NCBI GenBank assembly: GCA_017880705.1
Contig: JADGRS010000098.1
Location: 1 to 9,269 of the forward strand
Length of the DNA stretch: 9,269 nt
Direction: 5' to 3'
DNA from: Burkholderiales bacterium
Lineage (GTDB): Bacteria; Pseudomonadota; Gammaproteobacteria; Burkholderiales; Usitatibacteraceae
Shown here: positions 1-5,761 of the stretch, piece after piece
Numbering within the stretch: the first letter of the stretch is position 1
Layout of the letters: each line of letters starts with the position of its first letter
Notes under the pieces: generated by a model
The model's database searches: none
Seen by the model: the letters and a program-made list of their open reading frames with translations, nothing else
What the model was told of the DNA's origin: nothing
Program-made: the position numbers and the translations under genes

Positions 1-1184
1 CTCCTGTCGCTGAACCCGGACCTCGCGCCTTCGATCGGGCGCGCGTCCAGAAGGGCGCGCAGCTCGCCGCGATCGGCAACTGCGTCTCATGCCACACGGC
101 GAAGGGCGGCACGGCCTACGCGGGCGGCTACGCGTTGAAGACGCCTTTCGGCACGGTTCACGGCAGCAATATCACGCCGGATCCGGATACGGGGATCGGG
201 CGCTGGAGCGAAGCCGACTTCACCCGCGCGCTGCGCGAAGGCGTGTCGCCCGAGGGGCATCACTACTATCCCGCGTTCCCCTACGACTATTTCACGCGCC
301 TCACGGACGACGACGTCGGCGCGCTCTACGCTTTCGTGATGACCCGCGAGGCGGTGCGCAACACGCCGCCCGCCAACACGATGATCGTGCCGCGGTTCGC
401 GGTAGCGGCCTGGAAGCAGCGATACTTCGACCGCTCGCCGTTCAAGCCCGATCCCGCGCGGAGCGCCCGCTGGAATCGCGGCGCCTACCTTGCGCAATCC
501 CTCGCGCACTGTAGCGCCTGCCACACGCCGCGCAACGCGCTCGGCGCCGAGGAGCGCGGGCGCTACATGTCGGGCGGCGAGGCGGACGGCTGGCTTGCGC
601 CGGCGCTGAACGAGCATTCTCCGTCGCCGGTGCCGTGGAACGAGGAGTCGCTTTCCGCCTACCTGCTCACCGGCCTGGTCGATGCCCACGCGATCACGGC
701 CGGGCCGATGGAAGGCGTCATCGACAATCTCTCCCGTGCCCCGCGCGACGACGTGGCCGCCATTGCGACGTACGTCGCCTCGCTGGAAGTGCGTGCGAAG
801 GACACGCTCGCCCGGCAATCGGAAGCCGCGCTGCGCGCAGCGGCGAAGCCCGCGTCGCGCGGAGCGGGCCGCGGGGCCGCGGTCTACGCGGGCGCGTGCG
901 GCGACTGTCACGATCGGGGGCGCGAGGCCGAAGGCGGAGCGCTGCAACTGCCGCTTGCGATCGCGCTGTCGCTTCCGACCCCGGCCAATCTCATCCATGT
1001 CGTTCGCGAAGGCATCGCGCCGAAGCCCCATGAGGCGCGGCCGTGGATGCCCGAGTTCGCCGGCGCGCTCACCGACGCCGAGGTCGCCGATCTCGTCGTC
1101 TACCTGCGCACGCTGAGCGGCAAGCCGCCGTGGCCCGACGTGCCCGCCGAGGTACGCAAGATATCCCAGGGAGAGTCGCAATGA
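1..1184 (+). CDS. Three-heme cytochrome c subunit of a molybdenum dehydrogenase (5' partial)
   Basis: This is the electron-transfer subunit expected to carry electrons from the periplasmic molybdenum dehydrogenase encoded next to it to the respiratory chain. The first whole codon in the window is at base 3, and no in-frame start is visible before the first heme site, so the N-terminus, including any signal peptide or anchor, lies upstream. Three CxxCH heme c motifs are seen: CVSCH at 81-95, CSACH at 510-524 and CGDCH at 897-911. Likely axial methionines are the GPM methionine (708-710) for domain 2 and the PWMPEF methionine (1047-1049) for domain 3. In domain 1 the usual PAMPY methionine is a phenylalanine (PAFPY, codon 276-278). 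The layout resembles the three-heme cytochromes of alcohol and nicotinate dehydrogenases. The stop overlaps the next start as ATGA (1181-1184), showing translational coupling. The family is secure; the physiological partner is inferred from context. Confidence 0.9.
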   Translation, partial: PVAEPGPRAFDRARVQKGAQLAAIGNCVSCHTAKGGTAYAGGYALKTPFGTVHGSNITPDPDTGIGRWSEADFTRALREGVSPEGHHYYPAFPYDYFTRLTDDDVGALYAFVMTREAVRNTPPANTMIVPRFAVAAWKQRYFDRSPFKPDPARSARWNRGAYLAQSLAHCSACHTPRNALGAEERGRYMSGGEADGWLAPALNEHSPSPVPWNEESLSAYLLTGLVDAHAITAGPMEGVIDNLSRAPRDDVAAIATYVASLEVRAKDTLARQSEAALRAAAKPASRGAGRGAAVYAGACGDCHDRGREAEGGALQLPLAIALSLPTPANLIHVVREGIAPKPHEARPWMPEFAGALTDAEVADLVVYLRTLSGKPPWPDVPAEVRKISQGESQ

Positions 1185-1648
1185 TCGCGATCGAAGTGAA
1201 CGGAAAGGTGCACGAGGTCGATGCCGACCCGGAGACGCCGCTTCTCTACGTGCTGCGCAACGACCTCGCGTTGAACGGCACGAAGTTCGGATGCGGGCTC
1301 GGCCAGTGCGGCGCGTGCACCGTCCTCGTCGACGGCAAGGCGGTGTTCTCGTGCATGACGCCGATCTCGACGCTCGGCGGGCGAAGGATCCGCACGGTCG
1401 AGGGGCTGGGCACGATCGAGCGGCCCGGCCCCATGCAACGCGCCTTCATCGAGGAGCAGGCGGCGCAATGCGGCTATTGCATCCCGGGAATGATGATGCG
1501 CGCGCAGGGTCTGCTCGAGTCCAACCCCGCGCCGAGCGACGCGGACATTCGCAAGGCGCTCGAGCCGAACCTTTGCCGCTGCGGCACGCATATGCGCATC
1601 CTGCGCGCCGTGGGGCGCGCGGCGCAGCTGATGAAGGTGAAGGCATGA
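1181..1648 (+). CDS. [2Fe-2S] subunit of xanthine dehydrogenase-family oxidoreductase (IorA/NicA-like)
   Basis: This 155-residue protein is the iron-sulfur subunit that passes electrons from the molybdenum cofactor towards the cytochrome. The N-terminal plant-type ferredoxin domain has its cluster cysteines at C38, C43, C46 and C58 (CGLGQCGAC, then FSC). The C-terminal four-helix domain carries the second cluster at C97, C100 (CGYC), C132 and C134 (CRCG). All eight ligands are present, and the length is normal for stand-alone small subunits. The start at 1181 is supported by the ATGA overlap with the cytochrome gene and by a GGGAGAG ribosome site at 1169-1175, five bases upstream. It has no signal peptide, so it probably crosses the membrane as a folded partner of the Tat-exported large subunit (inference). 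Its own stop overlaps the next start (1645-1648). Isoquinoline 1-oxidoreductase alpha and nicotinate dehydrogenase small subunit are the closest named types; the substrate is unknown. Confidence 0.95.
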   Translation: MIAIEVNGKVHEVDADPETPLLYVLRNDLALNGTKFGCGLGQCGACTVLVDGKAVFSCMTPISTLGGRRIRTVEGLGTIERPGPMQRAFIEEQAAQCGYCIPGMMMRAQGLLESNPAPSDADIRKALEPNLCRCGTHMRILRAVGRAAQLMKVKA

Positions 1649-3867
1649 ACGGGATCGCGCTCACGAGGAGGGAATTTCTCTCCAGCGGCGGCGCGCTGGT
1701 GGTGAGCTTCGTGCTGTGCCCGCGCGCCGCGGCGCAGGCGGGCGAGACGGCGACGCGAAGCGCGGAGGCGAAGCTTCCGGGCAGCCTCGACAAGTTTCCG
1801 ATGCTCGACTCCTGGATCCGCATCGGCGCAGACGGCAGCGTCACGGTCTTCACGGGCAAGGGGGAGCTCGGGCAGGGAATTCGCACGGCCCTGCAGCAGA
1901 TCGCCGCCGAGCAGCTTGCGGTGCCGTTCGCGAGCATCGCGATGATCACCGCGGACACCCAACGCACGCCCAACGAGGGATACACGTCGGGCAGCAACTC
2001 GATGAAGGACAGCGGCACGGCGATCCTCAACGCGGCGGCGCAGGTGCGCGAGCTGCTCGTCGCGGAAGCGTCGCGGCGCCTCGGTGTCGCCGCGGACCAG
2101 CTCGTCGCGCGCGACGGCGCGGTGCATGCGCCCGGCGGAAAGCGCGTCGGCTATGGCGAGCTCGTCGCCGGGCAGGCGCTGCATGTGCGCGCGGAAGTTC
2201 AATCGAGGTTCAAGGACGCCGGCACGCGAACCGTGATGGGCAAGCCCGTGCAACGAGTCGATATCCCCGCCAAGGTGACGGGTGGAGTCGCCTACGTGCA
2301 GGACCTGCGTCTACCCGGGATGGTGCACGCCCGCATCGTGCGGCCGCCGCAATTCGGAGCGAAGCTGAAGTCCCTCGATCCGGGAATCGCCGAAGGAATG
2401 CCGGGAGTGATGAAGATCGTTCGCGACGGGAGCTTCGTCGCGGTCGTGGCCGAGAAGGAATTCCAGGCGATTCGCGCGATGCGCGCGCTTTCGGACCGCG
2501 CGGTGTGGGATGTCGGCGCGCTGCCCCCGGCGGATGTCTACGCGCAGCTGCTGCAGCTCGGATCGGAGGACAAGGTGATCCACGAGCGCAACGGCGCGAG
2601 CCTCGGCGCGATGACGCACGAGGCGACGTTTCGGCGTCCCTATCAATTGCACGGCTCCATCGGCCCGTCGTGCGGTGTCGCGCTCTACCGCGAAGGAAAG
2701 CTGGAGGTGTGGACGCACGGGCAGGGCGTCTTCCCGCTGCGCGCGGCGATCGCCGAGATGCTGAAGATGGCGCCGGATACCGTGCATTGCATTCACATGG
2801 AGGGCGCGGGCTGCTACGGGCACAACGGCGCCGACGACGCGGCGGCGGACGCGGCGTTGCTCGCGCGCGCGCTGCCCGGCACGCCCGTTCGCGTGCAGTG
2901 GATGCGCGAGGAGGAGCATTCCTGGGAACCTTTCGGCCCCGCGATGGTGACGAAGGTGCGCGCGGCGCTCGACAGGAGCGGCCGCATCTCGGCGTGGGAG
3001 TACGACGTGTGGAGCAACACGCACTCGACGCGTCCCGGAAAGGCGGGGAACCTCGCCGCCGGCAGCCTTGTCGCCGTGCCGTTCGCGCCGGCGCCGGCCG
3101 CGCCCATTCCGCAGCCGGAAGGCGGCGGCGACCGCAACGCGATTCCGCTCTACGCCTTCGCGAGCGCCAGGGTCACGAGCCGCTTCATTCCCACCATGCC
3201 GTTGCGCGTATCGGCGTTGCGCGGGCTCGGCGCCTACATGAACGTGTTCTCGATCGAGAGCTTCATGGACGAGCTCGCCGCGGCGGCGAAGGCCGACCCC
3301 GTGGAGTTTCGCTTGCGCCACCTCGAGGATGGGCGCGCGCGCGACGTCGTCGCGAAAGCGGCGCAGCGCTTCGGGTGGACGAGCTATCGCCGCGAACGCG
3401 ATCGGGGCCGGGGGTTCGCCTTCGCGCGCTACAAGAATCTCGGCGCGTATTGCGCGATCGCGATGGAAGTCGAAGTGGTGCGCGAGACGGGCGAGATCCG
3501 CGTGGGCCGCATCGCGTGCGCCGTCGATAGCGGCGACGTGGTGAATCCGGACGGGATCCGCAACCAGATCGAAGGCGGCGTGGTGCAGTCGCTCAGCTGG
3601 ACGATGTACGAAGCCGTCACCTGGGATGCCCGGCGCATCACGTCGCGCGACTGGGGCCGCTATCCGATCGTGCGCTTTCCCGCGGTGCCGGCGTCGCTCG
3701 ACGTCGATATCATCGATCGCCCGATGCAGCCCTTCCTCGGAACCGGCGAGGCGGCGCAAGGTCCCGCCTCCGCGGCATTGGCGAACGCCGTCGCCGATGC
3801 GGTCGGCGTGAGAGTGCGCGACATTCCGCTCAATCCCGCTCGCGTCAAGGCGCTCCTCGGGGCCTGA
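1645..3867 (+). CDS. Tat-exported molybdopterin-binding dehydrogenase large subunit (IorB/NicB-like)
   Basis: This 740-residue catalytic subunit belongs to the xanthine dehydrogenase/aldehyde oxidase family, which hydroxylates N-heterocycles or oxidises aldehydes using water. The N-terminus has a twin-arginine signal (LTRREFLSSGG, R8-R9), a short hydrophobic stretch and an AAAQA cleavage region near residue 32, so the enzyme is periplasmic. Family features include GKGELGQGIRTALQQ near residues 72-86, WTHGQGVF, the cofactor loop GAGCYGHNGADD (387-398), SALRGLGAYMN, the CAVDSGDVVNPDGI stretch, and GTGEAAQGP near the C-terminus with the presumed catalytic glutamate E702. The loop at 387-398 differs from the GGGFG type of classical xanthine dehydrogenases. 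From memory it resembles nicotinate dehydrogenase subunit B, which carries its hemes as a fused C-terminal domain; here there is no CxxCH and the cytochrome is separate. The start is set by the ATGA overlap and a GAAGG at 1633-1637. The family is secure; the substrate is not determinable. Confidence 0.93.
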   Translation: MNGIALTRREFLSSGGALVVSFVLCPRAAAQAGETATRSAEAKLPGSLDKFPMLDSWIRIGADGSVTVFTGKGELGQGIRTALQQIAAEQLAVPFASIAMITADTQRTPNEGYTSGSNSMKDSGTAILNAAAQVRELLVAEASRRLGVAADQLVARDGAVHAPGGKRVGYGELVAGQALHVRAEVQSRFKDAGTRTVMGKPVQRVDIPAKVTGGVAYVQDLRLPGMVHARIVRPPQFGAKLKSLDPGIAEGMPGVMKIVRDGSFVAVVAEKEFQAIRAMRALSDRAVWDVGALPPADVYAQLLQLGSEDKVIHERNGASLGAMTHEATFRRPYQLHGSIGPSCGVALYREGKLEVWTHGQGVFPLRAAIAEMLKMAPDTVHCIHMEGAGCYGHNGADDAAADAALLARALPGTPVRVQWMREEEHSWEPFGPAMVTKVRAALDRSGRISAWEYDVWSNTHSTRPGKAGNLAAGSLVAVPFAPAPAAPIPQPEGGGDRNAIPLYAFASARVTSRFIPTMPLRVSALRGLGAYMNVFSIESFMDELAAAAKADPVEFRLRHLEDGRARDVVAKAAQRFGWTSYRRERDRGRGFAFARYKNLGAYCAIAMEVEVVRETGEIRVGRIACAVDSGDVVNPDGIRNQIEGGVVQSLSWTMYEAVTWDARRITSRDWGRYPIVRFPAVPASLDVDIIDRPMQPFLGTGEAAQGPASAALANAVADAVGVRVRDIPLNPARVKALLGA

Positions 3868-3877
3868 CGGTAATCAC

Positions 3878-3884
3878 GAGGAAG
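3878..3884 (+). promoter_or_regulatory. Ribosome binding site of the YCII/DGPF gene
   Basis: GAGGAAG lies seven bases before the ATG at 3892. It sits in the 24-base gap after the dehydrogenase stop. This suggests the gene is translated independently but co-transcribed, since the gap holds no promoter- or terminator-like sequence. Confidence 0.7.
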
Positions 3885-3891
3885 CACGACG

Positions 3892-4317
3892 ATGAAATTC
3901 ATGGTGATTGTGAAGGCTACGAAGTGGTCCGAATCGGGCGCGACGCCTGATGAGAAGCTCCTCACCGACATGGGCAAGTTCAACGAGGAGCTCATGAAGG
4001 CCGGAGTGGTGAGGGCTGGCGAAGGGTTGCATCCGAGCTCGAAGGGCGCGCGGGTGCGCTTCTCAGGCAGCAAGCGCACCGTGATCGACGGGCCCTTCGC
4101 GGAGACCAAGGAGCTGGTGGCGGGCTTCTGGATCTGGGAAGTGAAGTCGATGGCGGAGGCGATCGACTGGGTCAAGCGCTGCCCCAATCCCATGCCGGGC
4201 GACTCCGAAATCGAGATCCGGCAGATGTTCAGCGCCGAGGACTTCGGCGAAGCGTTCACGCCGGAGCTGCGCGAGAAGGAGGAGAAGTTGCGCGCGCAGA
4301 TCGCGGCGAAGAAATGA
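3892..4317 (+). CDS. YCII-related (DGPF domain) protein
   Basis: This 141-residue soluble protein begins with the beta strand MKFMVIVKA and carries the diagnostic DGPF at residues 66-69, followed by AETKELVAGFWI. That is the hallmark of the YCII-related / DGPF family, which has a dimeric alpha-beta fold like ferredoxin. Its C-terminal tail, from about residue 120, is charged and probably helical. The biochemical role of these proteins is largely undefined. In many genomes they are encoded beside ECF sigma factors, but here the upstream neighbour is the molybdenum dehydrogenase (24 bases away) and the downstream neighbour is convergent, so no sigma factor is adjacent. Same strand and short spacing suggest it is the last gene of the dehydrogenase operon. 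The start is supported by the GAGGAAG ribosome site. The family call is firm; any role in the dehydrogenase pathway is inference. Confidence 0.92.
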   Translation: MKFMVIVKATKWSESGATPDEKLLTDMGKFNEELMKAGVVRAGEGLHPSSKGARVRFSGSKRTVIDGPFAETKELVAGFWIWEVKSMAEAIDWVKRCPNPMPGDSEIEIRQMFSAEDFGEAFTPELREKEEKLRAQIAAKK

Positions 4318-4333
4318 TCGCCTGCGCTAGGCC

Positions 4334-5020
4334 TCAACTAGCCGTGAGGGTCATCCACTCGGCCGCGATGTCGAGCAGCTCGGCGCGAACCTCGGCGTCC
4401 TTGCGTCCGCCGCGCGCGGGGACGTGGAAGGAGTGATCGGCGTCCGCGAAGAGCCGCAGCCTCGCGCTCGCGCCTAGCCTCGCGACGAGGGGCTCGAGAA
4501 GCTCAAGGCTCGCGAGCTCGTCGCGCGTGCCCTGGAGGAAGAGCATCGGCACGCGCACGTCGAAGAGATGCGCGCCGCGCTCGTCGGAGGGCTTCCCGGC
4601 CGCGTGAAGCGGAAAACCGAGAAAGACGAGGCCGCGCACTTGGGGCAGGGGCATCGCGGCCTGGGCCTGCGAGCTCATTCGCCCGCCGAACGACTTGCCG
4701 CCCGCGAAGAGCGCCGTCCCGGGAATGCGGCGCGCCGCTTCGGCCACCGCCGCACGCACCGTCGCCTGCGCGAGCTTCGGCGAGTCGGGACGCTTCGAGC
4801 CGCGCTCCATGTAGGGAAACTGGTAGCGCAGCGTCGCGATGCCGCGCTCCTGGAGCCCATCGGCGATGTAGGCCATGAACGGATGCGCCATGCCCGCGCC
4901 CGCGCCGTGCGCGAGGACGTAGCATGCGCGCGCATCGGACGGCGCTTGAAGAAGGCCGGAGACCTCCTGGCCGTCTTCGAGCGTGATCGTGAGGGGCTTG
5001 GCGCTCGCCGCGGCCATCAT
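4334..5020 (-). CDS. Alpha/beta hydrolase, dienelactone hydrolase-like / KANL3-Tex30-like
   Basis: This 228-residue cytoplasmic hydrolase has an alpha/beta fold. The oxyanion region is LAHGAGAGMAHPFM (36-49). The nucleophile elbow is GGKSFGGRM with S110, the acid is D167 in QGTRDEL, and the catalytic histidine is H196 in DADHSFHV. The triad is therefore complete. The HGAGAGMxHPFM and KSFGGRM signatures are typical of a small family often annotated as alpha/beta family hydrolase or KANL3/Tex30-like, whose substrates are mostly unknown. The start at 5020 is chosen because ATGA (5020 down to 5017) overlaps the stop of the DUF72 gene, indicating coupling; a second ATG follows at once at 5017. The ribosome site is weak (GAAAG-like), as expected for coupled translation. 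Its 3' end converges with the YCII gene, leaving 16 bases between the two stops. Confidence 0.9.
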   Translation of the reverse strand: MMAAASAKPLTITLEDGQEVSGLLQAPSDARACYVLAHGAGAGMAHPFMAYIADGLQERGIATLRYQFPYMERGSKRPDSPKLAQATVRAAVAEAARRIPGTALFAGGKSFGGRMSSQAQAAMPLPQVRGLVFLGFPLHAAGKPSDERGAHLFDVRVPMLFLQGTRDELASLELLEPLVARLGASARLRLFADADHSFHVPARGGRKDAEVRAELLDIAAEWMTLTAS

Positions 5021-5736
5021 GCTTTCGGCGCGAACTGCATGAGGGACCGCGCATAGCCGGGCGCGGTCGGCTCATGCATGAAGTAGACATGGGTCTCGCG
5101 CCACGACGTCGCGGAAATGCGCGCGGCCCATTGGCGAAGGTCGTCGTCGGAATAATTTTCCAGCCGAAGGCGCACGTATCCCCAGGCCGCGGTCTCGACG
5201 AGCGGCGGCGGCGCGTTGTCCTCGCGCTCGGAAAGAACCAGCGCCGCGCCCGCCGACTTGAGCGCGTCGTACACGTCGTCGGCGAACCAGGTCTCGTTGC
5301 GGAACTCGAGCGCGGCGCGATGGTCCTCCGGAAGGAGCCCGAGGAAGTCGACGAGGCGTGGCAAGTCCTTCTTCAGGTTCGGCGGAAGCTGGAAGAGCAC
5401 CGGGCCGCGCTTGTCGCCGAGCGCGGCGAGGGCGCGGTAGAGATAGCCCAGCGGCTCGGTCGACGATTCGACCTTGATCCGCGACATGTGCGTGATTCGC
5501 CGCGATGCCTTGATCGCAAAGCGGAAGCCCGCGGGCGTCGTCGCCGCCCAGTCCTCGAGCATCGCGGCCTTCGGCATCCGGTAGAACGTATTGTTGATCT
5601 CGACGGTCGGAAGGCGTGCGGAGTAGAACGCGAGCATCTCCTCGGGCTTCATCTTTTCGGGATAGAAGGTGCCCTTCCATTCCTTGAAGGAATAGCCGCT
5701 TGCGCCCGCGAGGATCCGTGAAGACTTGTCGCCCAT
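5017..5736 (-). CDS. DUF72 (YecE-like) domain protein
   Basis: This 239-residue protein belongs to the DUF72/YecE family, predicted TIM-barrel-like proteins of unknown biochemical function. Family motifs in order are GASGYSFKEWKGTFYP near the N-terminus, TVEINNTFYRMP (about 44-55), GFRFAIKASRRITHM, the GPVLFQLPP strand, AALEFRNETWF, and WGYVRLRLENY towards the C-terminus. The full family length is present. An upstream ATG at 5796 would add 20 residues but would overlap the ligD start. The ATG at 5736 is preferred because it is followed directly by the conserved region and has an AGGAG-type ribosome site upstream. The gene is transcribed divergently from ligD across only 25 bases and is coupled by an ATGA overlap to the hydrolase, so the two form one minus-strand unit. 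Confidence 0.92.
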   Translation of the reverse strand: MGDKSSRILAGASGYSFKEWKGTFYPEKMKPEEMLAFYSARLPTVEINNTFYRMPKAAMLEDWAATTPAGFRFAIKASRRITHMSRIKVESSTEPLGYLYRALAALGDKRGPVLFQLPPNLKKDLPRLVDFLGLLPEDHRAALEFRNETWFADDVYDALKSAGAALVLSEREDNAPPPLVETAAWGYVRLRLENYSDDDLRQWAARISATSWRETHVYFMHEPTAPGYARSLMQFAPKA

Positions 5737-5756
5737 ATCCCGATTGCTCCTAGAAT
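5726..5756 (+). promoter_or_regulatory. Putative ligD promoter, possibly giving a leaderless mRNA
   Basis: TAGAAT at 5751-5756 matches the sigma-70 -10 consensus TATAAT at five of six positions, in an otherwise GC-rich region. A weak -35 candidate, TTGTCG at 5726-5731, sits 19 bases upstream inside the DUF72 coding start. Transcription would begin about six to eight bases after the -10 box, at or beside the A of the ligD ATG (5762). No purine-rich ribosome site precedes that ATG, which fits leaderless translation. The -35 and the start site are inference. Confidence 0.45.
5747..5752 (-). promoter_or_regulatory. Ribosome binding site deciding the DUF72 start
   Basis: On the minus strand this reads TAGGAG, ten bases before the ATG at 5736. 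It supports the shorter start over the ATG at 5796. It overlaps by two bases the -10-like box proposed for ligD on the other strand. Confidence 0.55.
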
Positions 5757-5761
5757 CCGGC

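Noticed and set aside
1291..1644. N-terminal extension of the large subunit frame upstream of 1645
   Set aside because: The extension overlaps the [2Fe-2S] gene and is low-complexity Arg/Ala. The ATG at 1645 gives a Tat signal, a ribosome site and an ATGA overlap.
2311..3759. Long minus-strand open frame (482 residues) opposite the molybdopterin subunit
   Set aside because: The plus strand encodes a well-supported dehydrogenase; the antisense product is rich in Arg, His and Ala and matches no family I recognise.
4326..4342. Small inverted repeat GCTAG-7-CTAGC between the convergent stops as a terminator
   Set aside because: The stem is only five base pairs, no T tract follows on either strand, and it overlaps the hydrolase stop, so it is too weak to call.
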